Virus record (IMG/VR): IMGVR_UViG_3300047560_000810
Span: 1 to 50,779 of that record
Direction: 5' to 3' (one strand)
Length of the DNA: 50,779 bases
Source: a virus
A model generated the notes under the pieces. The model had not been told where the DNA came from. It did no database searches and saw nothing but the letters and a program-made list of their open reading frames with translations. Within the stretch, counting starts at the first letter, position 1. Each line of letters starts with the position of its first letter. Positions 15,091 through 23,471 of the stretch are shown here, one piece after another. A program made the translations under genes and the position numbers.

Positions 15091-16438
15091 GCAATATTGC
15101 CGAAAAGTAGTACCATTCATCAAACGCGATTATTTCGTTGACAAGAAAGAGGCTATCGTAGCCAACGTTGTAACTGAGTTCTTTAACAAGTACAACAAGC
15201 CTCCAACGAAAGACATTGTTTCCATTGAACTTGGAAACCGAAAAGACCTCACTGACAAAGAGTTGGCTGAGGTCAATTCCTTTGTCGATAGTCTAAGTGA
15301 TGCTCCAGTCAATGAAGACTGGATGTTGGAACATACTGAGAAGTTCTGTAAAGACCGAGCAGTCTATAACGCAATTCTTAATTCGATTAAGATCATCGAT
15401 GGGCGCGACAAGGTTCTGACGCAGGACGCTATCCCTTCCATTCTGTCTGATGCGCTAGCAGTCTCTTTTGATAGCCATGTGGGTCACGACTACTTGGAAG
15501 ACCATGAGTCTCGTTATGAGTATTACCACCGTGTCGAAGAGAAGATCGCTTTCGATCTCGAGATGTTCAACAAGATCACGAAGGGTGGTTTGTCCAAGAA
15601 GACTCTGAACATCGCGTTGGCAGGTACTGGTGTTGGTAAGTCGTTGTTTATGTGTCACGTTGCCGCAGGTTGTCTAACACAGGGTAAAAACGTCTTATAC
15701 ATAACAATGGAAATGGCAGAAGAACGTATCGCTGAACGTATCGACGCTAATCTGTTGAACCTGACGATGGACGAACTGAAGGTGATCGACCGCGACATCT
15801 ATGAGACTCGTATCAGTAAGATTACGAAAAAGACTCAAGGCAAGCTGATCATTAAAGAATATCCAACAGCTGGTGCACACTCTGGTCATTTCCGAGCATT
15901 GTTGGAAGAGTTGAAGTTGAAGCGTGATTTTGTTCCCGATATCATCTTCATTGACTACCTGAACATCTGCGCTTCTCAGCGTATGAAGCAGGGAGGCTCT
16001 GTAAACTCTTATACATATGTTAAGGCAATCGCAGAAGAACTAAGAGGTTTAGCCGTTGAATATAACGTCCCAATTGTTAGCGCAACTCAGACAACTCGAT
16101 CTGGATATACAAACTCAGATCCAGGACTTGAAGACACTTCAGAATCTTTTGGTCTACCTGCAACAGCTGACTTTATGTTCGCGCTTGTAAGCAACGAAGA
16201 ACTGGAAGCATTGAATCAAATTATTGTCAAGCAATTGAAAAACCGATATAATGATCCTAGTTACTTCAAGCGTTTTGTGGTTGGTATTGATAGAGCAAAG
16301 ATGAAACTCTACGATGTAGAAGCATCTGCGCAAGAAGGTTTGTCAGACTCTGGTCAGGATGATACTCCAGTCTTCGATAAGGGAGACTTCGGTAAGAGGG
16401 TTAATTCCGAGAACAAGTTTGATGGTTGGAAGTTTTAA
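15047..16438 (+). CDS. 41: Replicative DNA helicase, gp41-like (DnaB family)
   Basis: 463 residues (T4 gp41 is 475). ATG 15047 has GGCGGAG just upstream. The N-terminal helical domain begins RIEQQILSRLIYDEQY. RecA-type ATPase core: Walker A GTGVGKS (193-199), IIFIDYLNI as Walker B, VSATQTTRSG as the later DnaB motif. It unwinds DNA 5' to 3' ahead of the polymerase and works with the primase encoded at 30.2 kb. A promoter for the modification operon lies in its 3' end. Confidence 0.95.
   Translation: MRIEQQILSRLIYDEQYCRKVVPFIKRDYFVDKKEAIVANVVTEFFNKYNKPPTKDIVSIELGNRKDLTDKELAEVNSFVDSLSDAPVNEDWMLEHTEKFCKDRAVYNAILNSIKIIDGRDKVLTQDAIPSILSDALAVSFDSHVGHDYLEDHESRYEYYHRVEEKIAFDLEMFNKITKGGLSKKTLNIALAGTGVGKSLFMCHVAAGCLTQGKNVLYITMEMAEERIAERIDANLLNLTMDELKVIDRDIYETRISKITKKTQGKLIIKEYPTAGAHSGHFRALLEELKLKRDFVPDIIFIDYLNICASQRMKQGGSVNSYTYVKAIAEELRGLAVEYNVPIVSATQTTRSGYTNSDPGLEDTSESFGLPATADFMFALVSNEELEALNQIIVKQLKNRYNDPSYFKRFVVGIDRAKMKLYDVEASAQEGLSDSGQDDTPVFDKGDFGKRVNSENKFDGWKF
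16224..16252 (+). promoter_or_regulatory. Sigma-70-type promoter inside the helicase gene
   Basis: TTGTCA (16224-16229), 17 bp, TATAAT (16247-16252). About 190 bases upstream of the TET/JBP-like gene, it would be the promoter of the base-modification operon. Confidence 0.65.
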
Positions 16439-16448
16439 GGAGATAGAA

Positions 16449-17813
16449 ATGGTTAAGGTAATCGTAGCCAAAGAAAAATTAGACGCATCTCACTTGCTAG
16501 GTCAGTTTGTGGACGAGCGTCATTATGATGTTCTTGTTGAAGAAGATTGTGATGTATATGCACCACCAGACTGCGATCTGGGTGATCAGGCGGTTTGCAC
16601 TAGCGACTGTAACACTTGCTCTAAGGGTATGGATGAGCGCAAGATTATCTTTAAGTTTCGCAAGAACTACTTCACTAAAGAAGAACAGGATGCTGCATAT
16701 CTTGGTCTGAGAGAAGCTGCAGTTGAAACTCAGAATCGCGGTATTGCTGCTGGTCCACGTGGTGAGAAGCTAGGTAATCGTGAGTGGGTTACTGACTATG
16801 AGTATGATATCATCGACTTCTTCTCAAACCCTAAAGCCAACATTATGGGTACTGATCCAGTCGAAGAGATTAAAGCTGCTCACGCTGGTAAGGCAACTCA
16901 GCCATCTAATAAGAACAATGTCTGGGGTATTCAGGCTGTTAAGAAAGACAATTTCGTCTTCGAAGATTGGGTCGAGGCTACTCGTAAGTTAATGCCTGAT
17001 GAACAACGTGCAGAAGCTAAGCGTATCGTAAACAAGTATGTTTGCGCAACTACTTACGCTAACGGTGTGTTCTCTGGTATTGCTGGTTGGTTTGATCGTT
17101 ATCCACGTATCCCTTATGGTCGTGCGACTTCTTACACTGAGAAGAACCCAGAGAAGTTTGCGATGGCTTTCCCATTCCTACAAACTCTGGCTGCTGGTTT
17201 CAAGGATCTTCTTCCTTGGAGATACAACAACCAGATGGAAGCTGCGAAGAAGTTGGACTCTCGCTACCTAGTCCCTGGAACTCCGTTCACTACTATCACT
17301 GTGAACAAGACTTTCCGCACTGCTGCTCACTATGACGCAGGTGACTTGGACACTGGTTTGTCTAACCTTCTGGTTCTGTCCAACAACGGTAACTACAAAG
17401 GTGGCTACTTAGTTGCTCCTGAGTACCGTGTTGCTGTCAACGTTCGTCCAGGTGACCTACTGCTGATCAACAACCACGAAGTTATGCACGGTAACACTCC
17501 AATCGAAATGTTGGACGAAGAAGCAGAACGTGTTTCTTTGGTTTGCTACTTCCGTGAGAATATGCTACAGTTGGGTAGCAAAGACTACGAAGACTGCCGT
17601 TACGAATTCGTTGAAGGTCGTCGTTTGAACAAGGAACATCCAGGACATAAGAACGAAGACGGTTCTGAGCGTCATCTATGGAACGGTGTTTCATCTGGTA
17701 TGTGGGAGTCTGAAGAGTGGTATGAATATTGTGAGTCTAAACTAGGTCGCGAAAACCTATTGAAGTATCACCCAGAAGCTGAGAAGGCTAATAGCCTCGA
17801 AGGGTTCTTCTGA
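16449..17813 (+). CDS. TET/JBP-like Fe(II)/2OG dioxygenase (putative DNA pyrimidine hydroxylase)
   Basis: 454 residues. ATG 16449 follows AAGGAG; a longer in-frame extension overlaps the helicase gene and lacks a ribosome binding site. Core: AAHYDAGD with His294 and Asp296, GNYKGGYLV, GDLLLINNHEVMHGN with His347 (His343 nearby), and ERVSLVCYF with Arg361. This order and the wording match the TET/JBP clade, which oxidises 5-methylcytosine or thymine in DNA. The N-terminus has a Cys cluster (Cys34, 42, 50, 54, 57), probably metal-binding. The neighbours (kinase, amino acid:DNA transferase-like, amidotransferase, GNAT) support a role in base hypermodification. Confidence 0.7.
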   Translation: MVKVIVAKEKLDASHLLGQFVDERHYDVLVEEDCDVYAPPDCDLGDQAVCTSDCNTCSKGMDERKIIFKFRKNYFTKEEQDAAYLGLREAAVETQNRGIAAGPRGEKLGNREWVTDYEYDIIDFFSNPKANIMGTDPVEEIKAAHAGKATQPSNKNNVWGIQAVKKDNFVFEDWVEATRKLMPDEQRAEAKRIVNKYVCATTYANGVFSGIAGWFDRYPRIPYGRATSYTEKNPEKFAMAFPFLQTLAAGFKDLLPWRYNNQMEAAKKLDSRYLVPGTPFTTITVNKTFRTAAHYDAGDLDTGLSNLLVLSNNGNYKGGYLVAPEYRVAVNVRPGDLLLINNHEVMHGNTPIEMLDEEAERVSLVCYFRENMLQLGSKDYEDCRYEFVEGRRLNKEHPGHKNEDGSERHLWNGVSSGMWESEEWYEYCESKLGRENLLKYHPEAEKANSLEGFF

Positions 17814-18409
17814 TGGAAGTTCTGGAAATCTTTCCAGAGCCTTTGTATAAGGGGAAGATAACATTCAGCGATGAAGAGTTATCTTCTCTGGCTTCTATCA
17901 GAGCCAGTGGTGAGTATAGCAATACGTATGGAAACACTACATCGAACGACAGCGCTGTCTTAGATAGAGTTGATTCCCTAAGAGAAAAGGTTCAGCAACA
18001 TCTGAACACTTATCTAGATAAGGTGATGGGTGCTTCTGGAGTCTCACTGGAGATCACCCAATCGTGGATGAACTTCAATGAGTATAATACTTCTCACCAT
18101 ACACACATACACGTAAACAGCATTGTGAGTGGAGTGATTTACCTATCACCAAATCCAGCACCGTTCATGGTGTTTAGAAAGCAGGACAACTATCCGTTGC
18201 GTCCGCTGATAAGTAAGATGACACCTTACAATTCACCGATGCGTTCTATTGATGTTGAGCAGGGAGACATTATTTTGTTCCCTTCTCAAACGCCCCATGG
18301 GGTGAATGTGAATAACACCAGAGAGACTAGAATCTCTTTGGCGTTCAATACTTTTTATAAAGGTGTTTTGGGTAGCAAGAAAAACCTAACTCACTTGGAG
18401 ATTCTATAA
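17813..18409 (+). CDS. Fe(II)/2OG oxygenase of the phage TIGR02466 type
   Basis: 198 residues, sharing its first base with the preceding stop. TSHHTHIHVNSIVSGVIYL carries the first ligands (His98/His100 region), GDIILFPSQTPHGV carries His162, and TRETRISLAFN carries Arg173 for 2-oxoglutarate. The family places an H-x-H-x-N block where others have H-x-D. Homologues are common in aquatic phages; the substrate is unknown. Its place directly after the TET/JBP-like gene suggests it acts in the same pathway. Confidence 0.75.
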   Translation: MEVLEIFPEPLYKGKITFSDEELSSLASIRASGEYSNTYGNTTSNDSAVLDRVDSLREKVQQHLNTYLDKVMGASGVSLEITQSWMNFNEYNTSHHTHIHVNSIVSGVIYLSPNPAPFMVFRKQDNYPLRPLISKMTPYNSPMRSIDVEQGDIILFPSQTPHGVNVNNTRETRISLAFNTFYKGVLGSKKNLTHLEIL

Positions 18410-19125
18410 TGTGTTCTGTAATTGGCGCGATTATTCAAAAGCCAACTGTTGATGATTTCGAGATGCTTAAGCGCGTCTTCCACGAGTCTCGTATTCGTGG
18501 GATGCATGCGACAGGCATCTCCTTTTTGCCTAAGTGGTCTAAAGGAATTGAAACTATCAAAGAGCCTATCCCTGCTGATCAGTTCATTGAGAAGTTCATG
18601 CACAACGATAACCTTCGCGATATGGTCAACGAAGATGGTAACCTTTACCTAGTCGGTCACTGTCGTTACAGCACTTCTGATCTCGAGTATAACCAACCGA
18701 TCTACAACTCTTTTATTAGCGTGGTTCACAACGGTGTTATCACTCAAGAACTTCCAGAGAACTGGGAGAAGCTATACGGTTACAAGTGTGAGGGTAAGAA
18801 CGATACCGAACTCTTGCTACATACCTTCGGTCATGGTGAATCTCCTCTGTTGAAGTGGAAGGATTCTTCCCTTGCAGTCTGTATGCTTGGAAGAACCAAG
18901 TCGCTTACAGTGTTCCGTAATGGCAAGCGTCCGTTATATTTGACATCTAGACCCAATGCGTGTATAATTACCTCTACTGCCGATGTTGTAAAACGAGCAG
19001 GTATTGAAGATCCAACTACTCTAATTGCAATGAATACATACTTCAGATTCGATTCTGATTTGTGTATGATGGTTGAACAAGAAAAAATTGATGGCGCAGT
19101 CGACTTACAAAATGTTATTCATTAA
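18409..19125 (+). CDS. Class II glutamine amidotransferase (Ntn hydrolase)
   Basis: 238 residues. The protein begins MCSVIGAI, so removal of Met exposes Cys2 as the N-terminal nucleophile. GHCRYST (83-89, with the glutamine-binding Arg) and VVHNGVI (105-111, oxyanion Asn-Gly) are the conserved class II motifs. NDTELLLHTF contains the glutamine-binding Asp. No synthetase domain is attached, so ammonia must be passed to a partner or the domain transfers an amine on its own. The operon context suggests DNA-base modification. A promoter for the next genes lies at 18940. Confidence 0.8.
   Translation: MCSVIGAIIQKPTVDDFEMLKRVFHESRIRGMHATGISFLPKWSKGIETIKEPIPADQFIEKFMHNDNLRDMVNEDGNLYLVGHCRYSTSDLEYNQPIYNSFISVVHNGVITQELPENWEKLYGYKCEGKNDTELLLHTFGHGESPLLKWKDSSLAVCMLGRTKSLTVFRNGKRPLYLTSRPNACIITSTADVVKRAGIEDPTTLIAMNTYFRFDSDLCMMVEQEKIDGAVDLQNVIH
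18940..18968 (+). promoter_or_regulatory. Consensus sigma-70 promoter inside the amidotransferase gene
   Basis: TTGACA (18940-18945), 17 bp, TATAAT (18963-18968), perfect in both boxes. It would give the GNAT, transferase and kinase genes expression separate from the oxygenases. Confidence 0.7.
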
Positions 19126-19753
19126 CTCAACAAAAGTCCAACAGATTATCGATGAAAGTCCAGCTGGTAGGAACACCAAGTTCTTATCGGCTGCACATTC
19201 ATTGTGGACTAGATTTCACAACTACGAGAAAAACTTACCGATGGCTCTTGAAGACAACGGTGAGATCGTCTCATTGATCTTCGCTACATTCAATCGTGAT
19301 GGCTACGCTAACCTTTACGAGATTGTTACGGTAGAAGGAAAAGAAGGAAAAGGTTATGCGTCGAAATGCTGGGATGCGTGGATCAAATACGCAGTCGAAG
19401 AACGAAACGTCAAACGCCTCAAAATATCATGCACACCAACGTCTGTCACTTGGCACTTACGGAATGGTCTGGTGTTCTGGGCAGTTGACCCCACTGGTTC
19501 ACTCCGCAGCGACCAACCACTATTCGCTACACGCGCAGAACAGATCGCATGGCGGGACAAAGCCATCGTCTACCCACTACAATCTTTACCTCCACAAAAA
19601 GCGCGAGAGCAATTCCGACGCGAAGGATTAGAATCGTACACGTGGGGTGATAAGAAGAAAGCCAAGACTCAGGAAGCTATCGACTATGTCGGTAAGGCTT
19701 GGTTGCGTGAAGCATTGATGGAACAACCGTCACTTGAAGACTTTTTGAAATAA
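19112..19753 (+). CDS. GNAT-like acetyltransferase of the modification operon
   Basis: 213 residues from ATG 19112, the start with the smallest overlap (14 bases) with the upstream gene; ATG 19091 and a TTG at 19073 are alternatives and none has a good ribosome binding site. The core YEIVTVEGKEGKGYASKCWDAWIKYA holds the acetyl-CoA loop GKEGKGYAS (76-84), followed by VKRLKISCTPTSVTWHLRNGL. The C-terminal 90 residues are an extension ending EQPSLEDFLK. Stand-alone GNATs accompany hypermodification enzymes in other phages. Confidence 0.7.
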   Translation: MLFINSTKVQQIIDESPAGRNTKFLSAAHSLWTRFHNYEKNLPMALEDNGEIVSLIFATFNRDGYANLYEIVTVEGKEGKGYASKCWDAWIKYAVEERNVKRLKISCTPTSVTWHLRNGLVFWAVDPTGSLRSDQPLFATRAEQIAWRDKAIVYPLQSLPPQKAREQFRREGLESYTWGDKKKAKTQEAIDYVGKAWLREALMEQPSLEDFLK

Positions 19754-20772
19754 TGGATTACAGAGAAAAACAGAATCGTCGTGAGGCGTTCATTCGTTGG
19801 TATGCTTGGTCATTGAAGTATGATGATTGTGATCCAGCAGTCTGGGCTACCAACTACCTGAACAAACGCTACGAACATAACACTGAGCAGAAGCTATGGC
19901 TTTGCTGGTTGTACGGTAACACCTACTACCTGCCAACTGCTTGGGTTCTGATGAATGAATTTCCAGACTACGAACTAGCCACTGTAGATCGTATGGAGCA
20001 GTGGAACACTGCCAACTACAAACGTCTGCGCTATCAGACTGATACAAAGTGGAACAAGGGGCATCTCCCTGCAATGTTCGAGTCGTATCATAAGTTTATC
20101 GGTAACAAAACACAACGCGAGGTATTGGAGTCATATTATGGTGATACAGAAGAACAGTCATTTACCAATCTTTGGGAAGGCGTTAAAGGTAGCCTCCACA
20201 AGTTTGGTCGTTACTCTACTTGGTTTTATCTTCAGCATCTTAAGCATACCGCTGGTATTCGGATTAGCCCTACTTCACTTATGCTTGATGATTTTGATGG
20301 CTCTCGTAGCCATCGTAACGGGCTTCTTCTCGCCCTTGGAAAAGATGACAAATACGATGCGAAACTTACTGGAGCAGAGTATGTATATCTGGAGCAAGAA
20401 GCCAAGTCCATCTTGGATGAAACGAGAGCGAGATTCCCAACAATAAGTGATCAGGTAGACTTCTTCACAATGGAAACCTGCCTGTGTTCATTCAAGAAGA
20501 TTTTCCGTGAACACCATGGACGTTATCTGGGTTACTACCTAGATCGTCAGGCTGAAGAGATTATGAAGTGCGAGGGCGACGAGTGGTATGGTATCGAATG
20601 GCAGGTAATGTGGGATGCCCGAAACGAAACCATCGACCTGCGTTTGGATAATAAGAAGGGTATTGATAAGGAGAGATTCTCATCCTTTGTCAATACTGGT
20701 AAGTTAGAGAATCTGGAATGGATGTTCAATGATGAGCAACCAGTTCTAGTTGGTTTGGAAGCATTTGCTTAA
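19753..20772 (+). CDS. Putative amino acid:DNA transferase (alpha-glutamyl/putrescinyl-thymine pyrophosphorylase-like)
   Basis: 339 residues, TAATG overlap with the GNAT gene. All-helical, with conserved blocks WSLKYDDCDPAVWATNYL, NTEQKLWLCWLYGNTYYLP, TDTKWNKGHLPAMFESY, KFGRYSTWFYLQHLKHTAG and MLDDFDGSRSHRNG. These recall the phage amino acid:DNA transferase group, which replaces a pyrophosphate or phosphate on 5-hydroxymethylpyrimidine with an amino acid or polyamine. The next gene encodes a P-loop kinase, the usual partner that activates the hydroxymethyl group. Assignment is from memory of the family pattern and from context. Confidence 0.55.
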   Translation: MDYREKQNRREAFIRWYAWSLKYDDCDPAVWATNYLNKRYEHNTEQKLWLCWLYGNTYYLPTAWVLMNEFPDYELATVDRMEQWNTANYKRLRYQTDTKWNKGHLPAMFESYHKFIGNKTQREVLESYYGDTEEQSFTNLWEGVKGSLHKFGRYSTWFYLQHLKHTAGIRISPTSLMLDDFDGSRSHRNGLLLALGKDDKYDAKLTGAEYVYLEQEAKSILDETRARFPTISDQVDFFTMETCLCSFKKIFREHHGRYLGYYLDRQAEEIMKCEGDEWYGIEWQVMWDARNETIDLRLDNKKGIDKERFSSFVNTGKLENLEWMFNDEQPVLVGLEAFA

Positions 20773-20781
20773 GGATATAAA

Positions 20782-21390
20782 ATGTCATTTGTAGATAAGT
20801 TAGGCGTACAGGATCAGATCGAAGTTAAGCTGATCAAGAATACTTTGAAAACCCGTAAGATTATCGCGGTTGGTGGTCAGCCTGGAACTGGCAAGACTAC
20901 TCTCTTCCGTAAGTATATGGAAGGTAAGGACTGGATCGTTGGTGAGCCAGCCAAACTGGTTTCTGCTTCCTACAATGCAGAACGCGACCTATATGTTCTC
21001 GGTAAGTACGAGGAAGGTGAAACCTTCGCTGGAACCGACCGTCTTTCTATGGCAGTCCAGCCTCCTCTTCAAGAGTGGATCTCCTCAAATAACTGTAACA
21101 TCCTCTTCGAAGGTGACCGAGTCTTCAACCAGTCTTTCCTAGAGTTTTGTATGAGTCTCCCGAACACTGACCTTCAGGTGGTCTATTTGAAGGCTCCGAA
21201 GGATCTCCTAGAACAACGCTACAAGGAACGAGGCTCCGATCAGTCCGAGCAATTCCTAAGAGGGCGCGAGACTAAATATAGTAATCTACTATCGAATTTT
21301 GACTTGATGCCCTATATTACTGAGTTTAGTAACACTAACTTACAGGAGCAAGCGAAAGTCCTAGCCTTCTTTGATCAACATCTAGGTTGA
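20782..21390 (+). CDS. P-loop kinase, putative hydroxymethylpyrimidine DNA kinase
   Basis: 202 residues. Walker A is GQPGTGKTT (32-40). NCNILFEGDRVFN is the Walker B-like strand. LQVVYLKAPKDLLEQRYKERG and LRGRETKYSNLL supply lid and base-recognition arginines, as in small-molecule kinases. Phage 5-hydroxymethyl-dU DNA kinases are of this P-loop type and sit beside amino acid:DNA transferases. A nucleotide kinase role is an alternative. Confidence 0.65.
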   Translation: MSFVDKLGVQDQIEVKLIKNTLKTRKIIAVGGQPGTGKTTLFRKYMEGKDWIVGEPAKLVSASYNAERDLYVLGKYEEGETFAGTDRLSMAVQPPLQEWISSNNCNILFEGDRVFNQSFLEFCMSLPNTDLQVVYLKAPKDLLEQRYKERGSDQSEQFLRGRETKYSNLLSNFDLMPYITEFSNTNLQEQAKVLAFFDQHLG

Positions 21391-21412
21391 GGTTGGGGCT
21401 TTCTAGGGAGCT

Positions 21413-22105
21413 ATGAATTTCCTAGAAACAGCTAATTTCGACTGGATGGATATGCTCAATTTCTATGAGCGTCCATTTAGAGCTAAACTCATCCCTGCAA
21501 AAATCTGGAGAGACTTAGACGAGTATGAAAATGACTCGTCTGGTCTCTCAAACTATTTTAGGAAGTGGAAAACTAGAATAGAGTTTAGAGATCCTCCGAA
21601 GAAGACTTGGTCTAAATACGTGGCTGTCGGTGGGGAGTATGCTCCAGACGAACGTCAGTGCACCATCCACATCTACACAACCAACTTCGATAAATATACG
21701 TTTACTCAGAAGACTTGGGATAAGTTTAAGTATCGTGTCATCCAGACTCTGATGCACGAGATGATCCACTTTATGCAGTACGATCGTCGCTACGACGAAG
21801 ACAGTAAGTATGTCGTACCATATAAGAGAGTCGGTCATTCTCTCAAAGATGCCGAGCGTAGATACCTTTCTGAATTTGATGAGATTCAGGCATACGCCCA
21901 CTGTGTGTACCTAGACTTCAAAATGAAGAAGCCTAACATCCCAGTACAAACCCTACTATTGAGATGTAAGACCTACCGCGACTCATCCACTCTCCACTAT
22001 TTCTTGAAGACGTTCAACTACGACTTCAGAAACAACATCTCCCCTCAAAAGATCATCCAGCAGATCGCCAAGTGGGATAGAAAGTATTCTAAACGCTTGA
22101 CATAA
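21413..22105 (+). CDS. Zincin-type metallopeptidase-like protein
   Basis: 230 residues, with RBS AGGGAGCT. LMHEMIHFMQYD has HExxH (His115, Glu116, His119), and LSEFDEIQAYAH downstream offers the third ligand (Glu154 or Glu157), as in gluzincins. No signal peptide. It may process a phage or host protein, but some phage HExxH proteins are of unproven activity. The -35 of the next promoter overlaps its stop codon. Confidence 0.7.
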   Translation: MNFLETANFDWMDMLNFYERPFRAKLIPAKIWRDLDEYENDSSGLSNYFRKWKTRIEFRDPPKKTWSKYVAVGGEYAPDERQCTIHIYTTNFDKYTFTQKTWDKFKYRVIQTLMHEMIHFMQYDRRYDEDSKYVVPYKRVGHSLKDAERRYLSEFDEIQAYAHCVYLDFKMKKPNIPVQTLLLRCKTYRDSSTLHYFLKTFNYDFRNNISPQKIIQQIAKWDRKYSKRLT

Positions 22106-22124
22106 ATAGTTATTCTTGTATAAT
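22097..22124 (+). promoter_or_regulatory. Sigma-70-type promoter inside a 10-bp inverted repeat
   Basis: TTGACA (22097-22102), 16 bp, TATAAT (22119-22124). ATAGTTATTC (22106-22115) and GAATAACTAT (22126-22135) flank a 10-base loop that contains the -10 box. The right arm overlaps ATG 22134. The expected transcription start (about 22131) would give a nearly leaderless mRNA. Confidence 0.75.
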
Positions 22125-22133
22125 TGAATAACT

Positions 22134-23429
22134 ATGGCAGCGATCACTACCAGCAAACAGGCACAAAGTGCCATTATTAAGTTCTACTCTGACGGCTTGA
22201 AGAAAGCTGGAGTGGAACCTATGAAGCCATCCAGAGGTGGTCCACACCTACGTATTAGCTATGCTGGTGACGTTCTTAGGCTGCTTAACTCTATCCTTTC
22301 CTGCACGTTAAAAGAGACAGACGTTTCTATCTCTGGTACATACGTAACTCAAGAGCTAACGATCGGTAAGGGTATTGATGGGGCGAAGAAGGGTGATAAG
22401 ATCTACTTCATTCTCGCTGTGTCTTCTAAGGGTGTTCTAAAGACTAAGCAGTTAACCCCTGACAGATTAGGTTTCGGTGGTAAGAAGATTACTAAGACTA
22501 CCTTCGTCACTAACGTCAAGACAAGTATCAAGAACTCTGATGCCCCAGAGAACATTAAGGGATTCCTAAACGAATTACTAACTGCTTCAGCTGCAGCAGA
22601 CCCGAAGGTTTCCGACAAGTACATCGGCACTATCTCTGATCCAGACATTAACATCATCGCAAAAGACTTCGGTGAACTCTCTGGTGCCGTCTGGTTTATG
22701 AACCAGTTTAATAAGAAGGTTGACGCTATCAGCTACCCAACCGAGTCGAACGCAGCCCTTGTTGACTATTACGCTCACGTGGGTAAAAACAAGATCGCGG
22801 TTTCAGCTAAAGCCAACGAAGGTGCACCACCTTCTATCAATGCTATCGCCGACATCCTTAGACCTAACTCTTATCAGGTCGTTGCTAAGGAAAACGCTAG
22901 AAAGGCTATCATTGCCATTAGCGATAACAGCACGGTAGATGGTATCGTCGAAGCAGCGAAGGATCTTAAGCATCCTGGATACCTATGGTTGAAGAAGAAC
23001 CTCTTCGGTAACAAGGACTTTACTGCTGCTCAGTGCGAGACAGTTCTAGCTGGCTATAAGAGCCATACCGCCTGTCTCGCCGAACTTCAACCGTTCTACG
23101 AACTAATCGGTAGAGCAGGTTCTGATATGATCGCCAAGCGTATCTTCGACACGAAGGCTAAACGCTGGGGTCTTATCATATCCCCTCTAGGTTACTCTCT
23201 TGTCGATACCCTAAATGAAAACGAGACCTACCTTAGCGTCCTAAATGATGCAGCCAATAGCATCGTAGTCTCTCAGATCTATATTAAGATCAATAAGAGC
23301 CAGAGAACGATCAGCTATACCGTTAAAGAGTTTAGTTCTTCAGCCTTCAAATTCGAGTATAATGCTAATGCAGGACAACCTGGACTGAAGAAAATCTCGT
23401 TCAAGATGGACAAGAAAGCCACGAAATAA
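22134..23429 (+). CDS. Unknown phage protein (431 aa), possibly leaderless
   Basis: No Shine-Dalgarno precedes ATG 22134, and the promoter -10 ends 9 bases before it. The N-terminal block AQSAIIKFYSDGLKKAG..MKPSRGGPHLRISYAGD is basic. A middle segment, YYAHVGKNKIAVSAKANEGAPPS, faintly resembles a nuclease strand of the PD-(D/E)xK type (Asp..SxK), but the catalytic set is not clear. An internal start near Met 30 (MKPSRGG) is possible. I do not recognise the family with certainty; it has its own promoter and is followed by a late promoter. Confidence 0.6.
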   Translation: MAAITTSKQAQSAIIKFYSDGLKKAGVEPMKPSRGGPHLRISYAGDVLRLLNSILSCTLKETDVSISGTYVTQELTIGKGIDGAKKGDKIYFILAVSSKGVLKTKQLTPDRLGFGGKKITKTTFVTNVKTSIKNSDAPENIKGFLNELLTASAAADPKVSDKYIGTISDPDINIIAKDFGELSGAVWFMNQFNKKVDAISYPTESNAALVDYYAHVGKNKIAVSAKANEGAPPSINAIADILRPNSYQVVAKENARKAIIAISDNSTVDGIVEAAKDLKHPGYLWLKKNLFGNKDFTAAQCETVLAGYKSHTACLAELQPFYELIGRAGSDMIAKRIFDTKAKRWGLIISPLGYSLVDTLNENETYLSVLNDAANSIVVSQIYIKINKSQRTISYTVKEFSSSAFKFEYNANAGQPGLKKISFKMDKKATK

Positions 23430-23436
23430 TACGAAT

Positions 23437-23444
23437 TATAAATA
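23437..23444 (+). promoter_or_regulatory. T4-type late promoter
   Basis: TATAAATA is an exact match to the T4 late -10 consensus, in the 42-base gap before the gene at 23472. It would drive the virion-associated genes that follow. Confidence 0.75.
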
Positions 23445-23471
23445 AGTATACTACTTTATAGATGGATTACA

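Noticed and set aside
16359-16448. N-terminal extension of the TET/JBP-like ORF
   Set aside because: It lies in the helicase gene in another frame; AAGGAG directly before ATG 16449 marks the real start.
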